Assembly (NCBI GenBank): GCA_024637305.1
Contig: JAGXFI010000084.1
Span: forward strand, 1 to 48,403
Length of the DNA stretch: 48,403 bases
Direction: 5' to 3'
Source: Sulfitobacter sp.
GTDB lineage: Bacteria; Pseudomonadota; Alphaproteobacteria; Rhodobacterales; Rhodobacteraceae
Within the stretch, counting starts at the first letter, position 1; each line of letters begins with the position of its first letter. Shown here one piece after another: positions 27,035-36,947 of this stretch. The notes beneath the pieces are model-generated. The model was not told the origin of the DNA. It searched no databases and saw nothing but the letters and a program-made list of their open reading frames with translations. The position numbers and the translations under genes were made by a program.

Positions 27035-28339
27035 TTATTCTGCTGCCACCGCTGACACACGCCCCGTCCGCTTGTGCTTGATCCGGTCCTCGATCTCGTT
27101 CCGGAAGTGTCGGATCAGACCCTGTATCGGCCATGCCGCCGCGTCGCCAAGCGCACAGATGGTGTGGCCTTCGACCTGCTTGGTCACGTCGAGCAGCATG
27201 TCGATTTCCTCGACCTCCGCCTCGCCTGTCACCAGACGGTCCATTACCCGCATCATCCAACCGGTCCCTTCGCGGCAAGGCGTACATTGGCCGCAAGATT
27301 CGTGCTTGAAGAACTTGGACAGCCGCCAGACCGCTTTGATTACATCGGTGTTCTGATCCATCACGATCATGCAGCCGGTGCCGAACGAACTCTTGTTTTC
27401 GCGCATCCAGTCGAAATCCATGATCGCGCCTTCCAGCGCATCCTTGGGAAGGATCGGGCAGGACGCGCCGCCCGGGATGATCGCCTTGAGGTTATCCCAG
27501 CCGCCACGAATACCGCCGCCGTGTTTTTCGATCAGCTCGCGTACCGGCAGGCTCATCTCTTCTTCGAAGACGCAGGGCGTGTTGACGTGACCCGTGATCG
27601 CAAACAGCTTGGTTCCGGCATTGTTGGGCCGGCCAAAACCCGCGAACCACTCAGGACCGCGCCGCAGAATTGTCGGCACAACGGCAATGGATTCGACGTT
27701 GTTCACCGTGGTGGGACAGCCATAAAGCCCTGCGCCCGCAGGGAACGGCGGCTTCATGCGCGGCATGCCCTTCTTGCCCTCAAGAGATTCCAGCAACGCC
27801 GTTTCTTCGCCGCAGATATAGGCGCCGGCCCCATGATGCAGATAGAGATCGAAGTCATAACCTGACTTGCAGGCGTTCTTGCCGATCAGACCGGCATCAT
27901 AGGCCTCGTCGATGGCCGCCTGCAGCGCTTCTTTCTCGCGGATGTATTCACCACGAATGTAGATGTAGCACGCATGCGCATTCATCGCGAAGGACGCGAT
28001 CAGGCAGCCTTCGATCAGCGTGTGCGGATCATGGCGCATGATCTCGCGGTCCTTGCAGGTCGCCGGTTCGGATTCGTCGGCGTTCACCACCAGATAGCTG
28101 GGGCGTCCATCGCTCTCCTTGGGCATGAAGGACCACTTCAATCCGGTCGGGAACCCAGCACCACCGCGCCCCCGAAGCCCGGAAGCTTTCATCTGGTCGA
28201 TGATCCAGTCGCGCCCCTTTTCGAGGATGCCCGCCGTGCCATCCCAATGGCCCCGGGCCTGCGCGCCTTCCAGCGAGCGGTCATCCATCCCATAGAGATT
28301 GGTAAAAATGCGGTCTTTATCCTGTAGCATATTGCTCAT
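27035..28339 (-). CDS. nuoF: NADH-quinone oxidoreductase subunit F
   Basis: A 434-residue flavoprotein that binds NADH and FMN. The glycine-rich [20 protein letters not shown] (54-73) is the FMN/NADH region. Cluster N3 ligands are C349, C352 and C355 in CGQCTPC, plus C395. The start overlaps the stop of the DUF5337-like gene (ATGA). It is the entry point for electrons with NuoE and NuoG. Confidence 0.97.
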   Translation of the reverse strand: MSNMLQDKDRIFTNLYGMDDRSLEGAQARGHWDGTAGILEKGRDWIIDQMKASGLRGRGGAGFPTGLKWSFMPKESDGRPSYLVVNADESEPATCKDREIMRHDPHTLIEGCLIASFAMNAHACYIYIRGEYIREKEALQAAIDEAYDAGLIGKNACKSGYDFDLYLHHGAGAYICGEETALLESLEGKKGMPRMKPPFPAGAGLYGCPTTVNNVESIAVVPTILRRGPEWFAGFGRPNNAGTKLFAITGHVNTPCVFEEEMSLPVRELIEKHGGGIRGGWDNLKAIIPGGASCPILPKDALEGAIMDFDWMRENKSSFGTGCMIVMDQNTDVIKAVWRLSKFFKHESCGQCTPCREGTGWMMRVMDRLVTGEAEVEEIDMLLDVTKQVEGHTICALGDAAAWPIQGLIRHFRNEIEDRIKHKRTGRVSAVAAE

Positions 28340-28560
28340 CCATCCTGTTCACTCTGGCGCCGCCGCCAGAGCCTAAACGCTTGTATGAAAACCCAAAGAA
28401 AGACTGCGGCAACGCCGAGCTCCAGTAGGCCCATTATCTGATTGGACCATCCGAACATGGCCCCCGCGAACTCGATCCCCATGAAGGCGAACGCGCCCGC
28501 CACGCTCACAAGCGCGAGCTTGCGCCCATCCCGTGACAGCTTGTCATCATTCGCACCCAA
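28336..28560 (-). CDS. DUF5337-like small membrane protein
   Basis: A 74-residue protein with two hydrophobic segments ([22 protein letters not shown] and [20 protein letters not shown]) and charged ends. It matches the size and layout of the DUF5337 family known from Rhodobacterales. It overlaps nuoF by ATGA, so it is made with complex I. It could be a small membrane subunit or assembly helper; there is no direct evidence. Confidence 0.7.
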   Translation of the reverse strand: MGANDDKLSRDGRKLALVSVAGAFAFMGIEFAGAMFGWSNQIMGLLELGVAAVFLWVFIQAFRLWRRRQSEQDG

Positions 28561-28580
28561 GGACGACGCCCTCCGTCAAA

Positions 28581-29489
28581 TCAGGTTTTCTTTTTGCGGC
28601 GGGAGGTTTCAGCCTCGCCACCCTTGGCCAATGTCTTGGCCTGCGCAACCCAGCCGTCCCGTTCGATCCGCCCCTTGAAAGGCAACCGCGCATCCACCCA
28701 TTCAATTTCTTTCTTGCGCCAACCGGCCACCTGATCGAAATGCCACACGCCCATTTCGTTGAGCGCCAGTTCAAGTTTGGGACCGACACCGCTAATCAGT
28801 TTGAGGTTATCCCTGCTGCCTTCGCGGGGGGCTGTCAGCAACTCCGGTTTGCTGTCAGCACCCCTTTCGGCGGCTTTCGGTTTCGCGGCACCCTTGGCCC
28901 CTTCGCCACGCGCCTTGCGTCCCGACGCAGGCTTGGTCACGGGTTCGGGCGCTGCCGGTTCGTTTGCGGCACCGGCCTGATGTGCCGGAGCCTGCTTGGC
29001 TACGGGAACACCACCGGCCTGTTCAGCCGTCGCGCCTTCGTATTTCCATGTCCCCTTGCGTGCGGCAAGCTCGTCCTGTCCCGGCAGTCTTTTGGTCGGC
29101 TGCGTCTTGAAGACCCGTGCAGGTTCGGAAGAAGCGGCCACCGGTGCTGACGCCGGAGCAACACTGGTTTCGGCGCTTTGTGTAGCGCCGGTATCAGGTT
29201 CAAGCGCTTGATCTGCGACGCGACCGGACGTGTCCTTGCCGGTGCTTGTCGTCGCCACGTTGCTACGCTGCGGCTGCGTAGCGCCAGTCTGCGCCGCAAC
29301 CGATCTGGCACAGAGGAAATAGCCAAGCAGCGCGCCTGCGATGATCGCGATCACAATGCCGGTAAAGAGCGACTGCCAGAACGACCAACCAGATCCGACC
29401 CACAAAAGAAGCGCCAGAACCAAACCGATCCCGCCCGCCATCCACCAGCATTTCCGTGTGCAGGCTTCTCTTTCTTCATTATGTGTCAT
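28581..29489 (-). CDS. Membrane-anchored HhH-domain protein, paralogue of the NuoE tail
   Basis: A 302-residue protein. Two hydrophobic segments (about 15-62) are followed by a long disordered Ala/Pro/Thr/Lys-rich linker. The C-terminal domain (about 225-300) starts with DNLKLISGVGPKLELALNEM, ends in DGWVAQAKTLAKGGEAETS, and has the helix-hairpin-helix pattern (GVGPKLE). About half of this domain is identical to the C-terminus of NuoE encoded just upstream, so the two arose by duplication. HhH motifs often bind DNA, and databases may call this a predicted 5' nuclease. The position in a complex I operon and the membrane anchor suggest instead a protein-protein role. The stop is 20 bp before the DUF5337-like gene. 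Confidence 0.75.
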   Translation of the reverse strand: MTHNEEREACTRKCWWMAGGIGLVLALLLWVGSGWSFWQSLFTGIVIAIIAGALLGYFLCARSVAAQTGATQPQRSNVATTSTGKDTSGRVADQALEPDTGATQSAETSVAPASAPVAASSEPARVFKTQPTKRLPGQDELAARKGTWKYEGATAEQAGGVPVAKQAPAHQAGAANEPAAPEPVTKPASGRKARGEGAKGAAKPKAAERGADSKPELLTAPREGSRDNLKLISGVGPKLELALNEMGVWHFDQVAGWRKKEIEWVDARLPFKGRIERDGWVAQAKTLAKGGEAETSRRKKKT

Positions 29490-29515
29490 GGCGCATCTCT
29501 ATCCCCCGGTTGGTA

Positions 29516-30793
29516 CTACTTATCGTCCTTGTATATACCGTCTTTCCTTGCCCGGCGGGAAAATTCCGTTTCGCCGCCGGAGGCGAGGTCCGTTGCCTGT
29601 GCAACCCATGCGTCACGGCTCGCCCGTCCCTTGAAGCCCTTGAGATTCTGATCGACCCACGCGATTTCCGCATCACCCCATTTGGCAATCTGGTCGAAAT
29701 GATAAATGCCCAGATCATGCAACAGGGCTTGAAGCTGTGGCCCGATCCCCTTGATCATCTTGAGATCATCCGCCCCGGCCTTGCGTGGAGCTTTCATGCT
29801 TTTCGGCTTTTTACCGGAATTACTTGGCGCATCTGCCGATTTTGCCGTGATGCTGGCATCTTTGGGTTCAGGTGCAGTCGCACCTGACTTGGGTCTGCCC
29901 TTTGCCTTGACATCAGGGGCCTCACCTGGCGCTTCGGAATGCTTGTCCGACGCTTCCCCCCGCTCCCGCGGGGCCGGCTCTTCTGCCTTGCCGCGTCCAC
30001 CTTGCGGCCCGTCGGGACCACTGGGCGGCATCATGTCATCGCGCACCGCCGCCTTTTTGCGCGGCGAGCCATCGGCATTGGCCGCTTTGCCCTGCCATGG
30101 CGTCAGCAGTGGCACCTCGGATCCGTCAATGCGCTTGACCGTATCGCCAATATCCGTTGCCAGTTTTACCGACGCGTTATACCGCGCATGGCCGCTCTCA
30201 TGCTTCGTAAGGCTGGTCAGCCCTTTGGCCGGTTCTGCTGCATAACGTCCGATCTGCGAACCGGGCACCGGCACATCGCCCTTGGCCAGCGCATCAAGAA
30301 TTGCGCCAAAACTCTCCGTCGTCAGATCCTCGTAATAGTCCTTGCCAATCTGCGCCATCGGCGCGTTGGCACAAGCTCCGAGACATTCGACCTCTTCCCA
30401 TGAAAACTTGCCGTCTGCGGACAAGGAATGCGGCTTGTCCGCGATGCGATCCTTGCAAACGCTTATCAGATCCTCGGCACCGCAGATCATGCAGGTGGTC
30501 GTTCCGCAAATCTGGATATTCGCAACGGAACCAACCGGTTGAAGCTGGAACATGAAGTAGAATGTAGCCACTTCGAGGCCGCGGATATAGGCAAGCCCCA
30601 GCATTTCGGAAATGTGTTCGATCGCGGGCCGGGTCAACCACCCTTCCTGCTCCTGCGCACGCCACAAAAGCGGAATGATCGCAGAGGCCTGGCGCCCCTC
30701 GGGATATTTGGTGATCTGCGCCTCGGCCCATTTCTGGTTGTCCGGCGTGAAGGCGAAGGTTTCGGGCTGGTCGTGATGAAGACGGCGGAGCAT
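29516..30793 (-). CDS. nuoE: NADH-quinone oxidoreductase subunit E with C-terminal HhH extension
   Basis: A 425-residue protein, against about 160-240 in most bacteria. Residues 1-190 are the thioredoxin-like NuoE domain with the N1a 2Fe-2S ligands C96, C101, C137 and C141. After a Pro/Lys/Gly-rich linker (about 225-340), residues about 345-425 form a helix-hairpin-helix-type domain ([21 protein letters not shown]) shared with the next gene. A similarly long NuoE is known in Rhodobacter, so this is a lineage trait, not a fusion artefact. The start is supported by the family N-terminus ([20 protein letters not shown]), though the nearby Shine-Dalgarno is weak. NuoE works with NuoF in NADH oxidation. 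Confidence 0.95.
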   Translation of the reverse strand: MLRRLHHDQPETFAFTPDNQKWAEAQITKYPEGRQASAIIPLLWRAQEQEGWLTRPAIEHISEMLGLAYIRGLEVATFYFMFQLQPVGSVANIQICGTTTCMICGAEDLISVCKDRIADKPHSLSADGKFSWEEVECLGACANAPMAQIGKDYYEDLTTESFGAILDALAKGDVPVPGSQIGRYAAEPAKGLTSLTKHESGHARYNASVKLATDIGDTVKRIDGSEVPLLTPWQGKAANADGSPRKKAAVRDDMMPPSGPDGPQGGRGKAEEPAPRERGEASDKHSEAPGEAPDVKAKGRPKSGATAPEPKDASITAKSADAPSNSGKKPKSMKAPRKAGADDLKMIKGIGPQLQALLHDLGIYHFDQIAKWGDAEIAWVDQNLKGFKGRASRDAWVAQATDLASGGETEFSRRARKDGIYKDDK

Positions 30794-30797
30794 TGGA

Positions 30798-30887
30798 TCA
30801 GGCTTTCGTGCTGAACGAGGCTTGTGGAGCCTCCTGCGTGGGTTTGTTCGGAAAGGTCAAGACAGGGGCAGCGAGCGTGAGACTCAC
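30798..30887 (-). CDS. Possible 29-residue ORF between nuoD and nuoE
   Basis: GTG at 30887 overlaps the nuoD stop (GTGA), and its TGA is 4 bp before the nuoE ATG. The peptide would be [20 protein letters not shown] followed by PQASFSTKA. It fills the gap exactly. It includes a 6-bp stem (30817-30822 with 30828-30833) that hides an AGGAGG (minus strand of 30830-30835) 36 bp upstream of nuoE. It could be a coupling or leader peptide, or chance. There is no homology evidence. Confidence 0.3.
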   Translation of the reverse strand: MSLTLAAPVLTFPNKPTQEAPQASFSTKA

Positions 30888-32127
30888 CGGTCGATCTCCC
30901 CGAACACGACATCCATGGTTCCGATGATCGCGGCGACATCGGCAAGCTGGTGGCCCTTGGAGATATAATCCATCGCCTGCAAATGCAGGAACCCCGGCGC
31001 GCGGATCTTGCAGCGGTAGGGTTTGTTGGTGCCATCGGCCACCAGGTAGACGCCGAACTCCCCCTTCGGAGCCTCTACGGCGACATAGACCTCTCCTTCG
31101 GGAACATGGAACCCTTCGGTATAAAGCTTGAAATGGTGGATCAGGCTTTCCATCGAGGTCTTCATGTCCGTGCGGCTTGGTGGGGTGATCTTGCCACGGG
31201 CAAGGATGTCGCCCTGCCCCTCAGGCGCACGCAGTTTGGCGATTGCCTGCTGGATGATAAACGCGGATTGCCGCATTTCTTCCATGCGCACGAGGTAACG
31301 GTCGTAACAATCGCCGTTCTTGCCCACAGGGATCTGGAATTCGAATTCGTCGTAGCATTCGTAAGGCTGTGCGCGCCGTAAATCCCACGCCATGCCGGAG
31401 CCGCGCACCATCACGCCGGAAAAGCCCCAATCGAGAACATCCTGTTCGGTCACGATACCGATATCGACATTGCGCTGCTTGAAAATGCGGTTCTCCGTCA
31501 GCAACCCGTCGATGTCGACCATGAACCCCTTGAGAAATTTATGGGTCCACTTTTCGATATCATCCAGCAATGCCTCGGGCAGATCCTGATGCACACCACC
31601 GGGCCGGAAATACGCCGCATGCAGACGCGCGCCAGAGGCGCGCTCGTAAAAGATCATGAGATCTTCACGCTCTTCGAAGCCCCAGAGCGGTGGTGTCAAC
31701 GCGCCGACGTCCAGCGCCTGCGTCGTGATGTTTAGAAGATGGTTCAGAATCCGGCCGATCTCGCAATACAGAACCCGGATCAAGGACGCCCGCCGTGGCA
31801 CCGGCGTGTTCGTCAGCTTTTCAATCGCCAGACACCAGGCATGTTCCTGGTTCATCGGGCTGACGTAATCGAGCCGGTCGAAATAAGGCAGGTTCTGCAG
31901 GTACGTCCTGCTTTCCATCAGCTTTTCGGTGCCACGGTGCAGCAGCCCGATATGCGGATCGCACCGCTCGACGATCTCGCCGTCAAGCTCCAGCACAAGC
32001 CGCAAAACACCGTGCGCTGCAGGGTGTTGCGGACCAAAGTTGATGTTGAAGTTGCGGATCTTCTGTTCGCCTGACAACGCGTCCGATGAGCCGTCATCAT
32101 AGCGGTTGGTCCGGATATCGCCGTCCA

Positions 32128-32131
<4 letters not shown>
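30884..32131 (-). CDS. nuoD: NADH-quinone oxidoreductase subunit D
   Basis: A 415-residue subunit homologous to the large subunit of NiFe hydrogenases, forming part of the quinone site. Typical stretches are [34 protein letters not shown] and the C-terminal [12 protein letters not shown]. It overlaps nuoC by ATGA. The MM start and the residues after it match the roseobacter NuoD N-terminus. A 90-bp gap, with a tiny ORF, separates it from nuoE. Confidence 0.97.
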
Positions 32132-33703
<1,572 letters not shown>

Positions 33704-33763
33704 GGGAAGGCTCCTTTGATGGGATTGAGGGTATCTCGGCAGCCCCTCTGTCGCTTACCGAAG

Positions 33764-33792
33764 GGTTTAGCGGTGGCGCGGGTGAGGGTCAA
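33764..33792 (-). promoter_or_regulatory. Candidate nuo operon promoter
   Basis: On the minus strand, -35 TTGACC (33792-33787) and -10 TAAACC (33769-33764) are exactly 17 bp apart. Five of six positions of the -35 match, and three of the -10. The start would be near 33757, giving a leader of about 55 nt before the nuoA start codon at 33703. The rest of the 293-bp gap 33704-33996 shows no gene. Confidence 0.45.
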
Positions 33793-33924
33793 CGGGCGGC
33801 AGGCCTGAAAAACCCGCGATACATACCTAAGGACGATGGGTCGCATGATGCAATTTCCACCACCTCAGGTAGCAGAGTCCCTGCAACCTGCGGCAAACCC
33901 AGCCCTTAAAGCTGGCCATAACGT

Positions 33925-33976
33925 TTTGGCGAAGTTTGGCGATTTCTCACGATCATGATACCATTAAGCGTATATT
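33925..33976 (+). promoter_or_regulatory. Promoter region of the VPLPA-CTERM gene with helical-phase repeats
   Basis: TTTGGCGA occurs at 33925-33932 and again at 33935-33942, 10 bp apart. A palindrome ATCATGAT (33952-33959) and a -10-like TATATT (33971-33976) follow. No -35 matches at standard spacing, which fits a promoter that needs an activator. The ATG is 21 bp after the -10. Confidence 0.4.
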
Positions 33977-33996
33977 TTCACCTTGGGGGATTTCAT

Positions 33997-34596
33997 ATGA
34001 AACGGATACTTGCACTTGCCTTTGCGATTTTTACGACCGGAAGCGGCGCGTCGGCTGCCACGATCTTTGAAGACACGCCGAACGAGACAGCCGGAGGGTT
34101 TGACATCTTTGCGCTGCCGGGGTCGTCCCTCGTCGGAAATTCCGATCCCTTCGTGGCCGCTACGCTGGGTGCGCCCGGCGTCGGATTCGCCATCAATGGC
34201 GTCGAAAACTTTCGTGGAATCCTGTCAGGCGGCGGTCTCATGTCGTCTCTGTCGTTCCAGATTTTCGAACCCACGACAACGCAGCTTGCAGGCGGCTGCA
34301 ATACCACGTGCTTTGACAGCGAGTTCACGCTGACCCTGCTGTTTGGCGGCACCGTGCTGGACACAAGCAACATCTTCCCGCTCGACGATGCGATAACGAC
34401 GGTCAATATCCCTGCGGGCAGCTTCATCTTTGATGAATTCATCGTCCGCGAAGTCTCCAACACGATCGACAACGAATTCTTCGGCAACTTTTCGGCAGAG
34501 GTTTTCGAGCCACCGGTTGCCGCAGTACCACTACCCGCAGGCGGCGGGTTGTTATTGGGCGCTTTGGCGCTTCTGGCGCTGCGCCGCCGCAGCTAG
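33997..34596 (+). CDS. VPLPA-CTERM sorting-domain protein
   Basis: A 199-residue exported protein with an N-terminal signal peptide (MKRILALAFAIFTTGSGASA). ATG 33997 is preferred to one at 33955 because GGGGGA lies just upstream and the signal begins there. The body is mostly beta by appearance, with two cysteines close together (GGCNTTC). The C-terminus is a VPLPA motif, a hydrophobic helix (LLLGALALLAL) and RRR, the exosortase sorting signal of roseobacters. The exosortase would cut near VPLPA and anchor or release the protein. No exosortase is in this window. Its stop shares CTAG with the convergent hydratase gene. Confidence 0.8.
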   Translation: MKRILALAFAIFTTGSGASAATIFEDTPNETAGGFDIFALPGSSLVGNSDPFVAATLGAPGVGFAINGVENFRGILSGGGLMSSLSFQIFEPTTTQLAGGCNTTCFDSEFTLTLLFGGTVLDTSNIFPLDDAITTVNIPAGSFIFDEFIVREVSNTIDNEFFGNFSAEVFEPPVAAVPLPAGGGLLLGALALLALRRRS

Positions 34597-35375
34597 GGCA
34601 TCCACGCCGCCTTGCGCTTGTCGAAGAACGCACCGATCCCTTCGGCAGCTTCCTCGGTCTCCCACCGGGCGGCGAGGGCTGAAATGGTGTGTTCCACCAC
34701 CTGCGCATCAATGCGCGGCCCCAGATCGCGGGCGAGTTTCTTGGCCGCGGCAACCGCCCCCGGCGCGCAAGCCAGATAGGGTGCGACCTCTGCCTCTATG
34801 GCTTCATCAAGCGCAAATGCAGGCACTGCCCGCGCCAGCAGCCCCAGATCGACCGCCTCGGTCGCATCAAACAACCGCGCCGACATGAACACGCGGCGTG
34901 CGCGGCCCTCGCCCATGCGCGCCAGCACGTAAGGGCCGATCGTCGCAGGAATGATCCCCAGCCGCGTTTCGGTGAACCCCATCTTCAAACTATCGACCCC
35001 CACGGCCACATCGCAGACCGCTGCCATCCCGACACCGCCGCCGAATGCGTTGCCCTGCAACCGCCCGATCAGCGGCTTGGGCAGAGTATTCAGCGCCCCC
35101 AGCATTGCGGCGAGCTTGCCCGCCTCGGCAGATCGGGTGGCAGCGTCCATGTCCCGCTGTGCCTGCATCCAGCCCAGATCGGCACCTGCACAAAAACTGC
35201 GCCCCGCCCCGGTTAGCACCACGACGCGAACCGCGTCATCAGCGGCCAGATCCGCCGCCGCACGGCTCAGTTCGGCCATCATCTGCGCAGACATCGCGTT
35301 ATGCTTGTCGGGTCTGTACAGCATCAGCGTGGCAACCCCGCGCGCGTCGGTCTCAAGCTTGATCGTCTCGTACAT
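34593..35375 (-). CDS. liuC: Enoyl-CoA hydratase family, likely 3-methylglutaconyl-CoA hydratase
   Basis: A 260-residue crotonase-fold enzyme. The oxyanion-hole segments are GAGRSFCAGADLGWMQ (56-71) and NAFGGGVGMAAVCD. The AGADLGWMQ pattern and the place next to mvaB, mccA, mccB and ivd point to the hydration of 3-methylglutaconyl-CoA to HMG-CoA in leucine breakdown. It starts 3 bp after mvaB stops and is the last gene of the cluster. A general enoyl-CoA hydratase activity cannot be ruled out. Confidence 0.88.
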   Translation of the reverse strand: MYETIKLETDARGVATLMLYRPDKHNAMSAQMMAELSRAAADLAADDAVRVVVLTGAGRSFCAGADLGWMQAQRDMDAATRSAEAGKLAAMLGALNTLPKPLIGRLQGNAFGGGVGMAAVCDVAVGVDSLKMGFTETRLGIIPATIGPYVLARMGEGRARRVFMSARLFDATEAVDLGLLARAVPAFALDEAIEAEVAPYLACAPGAVAAAKKLARDLGPRIDAQVVEHTISALAARWETEEAAEGIGAFFDKRKAAWMP

Positions 35376-35378
35376 GAT

Positions 35379-36233
35379 CTACCCCCGCATCGCGCGTGCC
35401 ATTTCCGCCGCATCCCGGATCACATCCAGATCAAGCCCCGTCTCGTATCCCAGACGCTCAAGATGCGCAGCCACCGCTTCGGTCGCCACGTTGCCGGACG
35501 CGCCAGGTGCAAAGGGACACCCGCCAAGCCCGCCGACCGCCGCATCGAACACCCGCACCCCCATGCTGAGCGATGCGTCGATGTTCGCCATCGCGCGCCC
35601 CTTGGTGTCATGGTAATGACCAGCCAGCCGCCCCACGGGCACCACATCGCGCACCTTGAGAAGCATCCGCGCGATGCTGTCGGGTGTTCCCGCGCCAATG
35701 GTATCGCCCAGCGAAACCTCATAACAGCCCATCGCAAACAGCCTGTCCGCAACCCGCGCGACCGCTTCCGGGGCGATCTTTCCGTCATAGGGGCATTCGA
35801 CAACGCAAGACACATATCCGCGCACCGGGATGTCGACATGGCGCGCTTCCTCCAGAATCGGCGCAAACCGCTCGAAAGCCTCTTCGATGCTGGCGTTTAT
35901 GTTCTTTTGGCTGAACCCTTCAGACGCCGACGCGAATACCGCGATCTCGTCCGCGCCAGCTTTGACCGCGTCCTCATAGCCGCGGATATTCGGTGCCAGC
36001 GCAGCATAGCGCACACCTTCCGCACGGCGAATTCCCGCAAGCACATCGGCTGATCCGGCCATCTGCGGCACCCACTTGGGGCTGACGAAACTGGCGCATT
36101 CGATCCGCCTGAAACCGGCTTCGCTCAGCCGGTCCACAAGCGCGATCTTCTCTGCCACGGGGATTTCACGGGCCTCGTTCTGTAAACCGTCACGGGGGCC
36201 GACTTCAAATATCTCGCAATGTCCCAAGCTCAT
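35379..36233 (-). CDS. mvaB: Hydroxymethylglutaryl-CoA lyase
   Basis: A 284-residue TIM-barrel lyase that splits HMG-CoA into acetoacetate and acetyl-CoA, the last leucine-specific step. It carries the N-terminal VGPRDGLQNE, the metal-site-like GHYHDTKGRAMAN and the catalytic-cysteine loop GLGGCPFAPGASGN. It is in the same run as mccA and the GST gene (42 bp downstream of the GST stop). Confidence 0.95.
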   Translation of the reverse strand: MSLGHCEIFEVGPRDGLQNEAREIPVAEKIALVDRLSEAGFRRIECASFVSPKWVPQMAGSADVLAGIRRAEGVRYAALAPNIRGYEDAVKAGADEIAVFASASEGFSQKNINASIEEAFERFAPILEEARHVDIPVRGYVSCVVECPYDGKIAPEAVARVADRLFAMGCYEVSLGDTIGAGTPDSIARMLLKVRDVVPVGRLAGHYHDTKGRAMANIDASLSMGVRVFDAAVGGLGGCPFAPGASGNVATEAVAAHLERLGYETGLDLDVIRDAAEMARAMRG

Positions 36234-36275
36234 GTCAGGCTCCCTTCCAGTGTGCTGCTCATTTCCGAATTCACC

Positions 36276-36947
36276 CTAGCCTTCTTTTACCGGCCATGGC
36301 GCATAAAAATCGTGGTCGAATATGCCGTCGCCCTGCGGCACCGATTTGGCGAAAGACGGCCGTTCTGTAATCCGCTCGTACCATTCCGCAACCGCCGGGA
36401 ATGCGTCCAGCTTGACAAAGAATTGGCTCATGTAAACTGCCTGTCCGCAGGAAATGTCCACGGCTGAGAACCCGCTGGTCAGCAGATAGTCGCGGTTTTC
36501 CACCGGCGTGCTCAGACGCGCCTCAAGAGCTGCGTAGCACTTGGCGATCCGTGCCGCCTCCAGCTTCATCACGATGGGACTGCGCATCCAATCTTCCCGC
36601 AAGACCACATGCTGCTGGGTCAGTGCCGCAGCATGCTGGCTGATCGTTTCCGCGAAATGCAGCCACACCAGCCACGCCATACGGTCGGGACTGCCTATGC
36701 TGCGCCCCAACCGGTCAGGGCTGAAACGCTCGCAAATATACTGCGTGATCGCGCCCGACTCGAACATGCGCTCGCCGTCGATCTCCAGCGCGGGTACCCT
36801 GCCCGCCGGGCTGCGCGTCAGGAATTCCGGCTCGCGCAGCGACTTGTCGAAGGGATAGGTGCGCAGATGGAACGGCTTGTCCAATTCGTTCAGCAACCAT
36901 AGCGTCCGCATCGAACGGGTCTGGGGGCAGTGATGCAGCGTGATCAT
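36276..36947 (-). CDS. Glutathione S-transferase family protein
   Basis: A 223-residue protein. The N-terminal thioredoxin-like domain has CPQTRSMRTLWLLNELDKPF, GRVPALEIDG and the glutathione-contact ESGAI; an all-helical C-terminal domain follows. It overlaps the mccA stop (ATGA), so it is fully inside the leucine operon. A role in detoxifying reactive intermediates of the pathway is possible but inferred. The substrate is unknown. Confidence 0.85.
   Translation of the reverse strand: MITLHHCPQTRSMRTLWLLNELDKPFHLRTYPFDKSLREPEFLTRSPAGRVPALEIDGERMFESGAITQYICERFSPDRLGRSIGSPDRMAWLVWLHFAETISQHAAALTQQHVVLREDWMRSPIVMKLEAARIAKCYAALEARLSTPVENRDYLLTSGFSAVDISCGQAVYMSQFFVKLDAFPAVAEWYERITERPSFAKSVPQGDGIFDHDFYAPWPVKEG

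Noticed and set aside
33899-33915. CCAGC...GCTGG hairpin in the nuo/VPLPA gap
   Set aside because: Only five base pairs with a 7-nt loop and no context; expected by chance.
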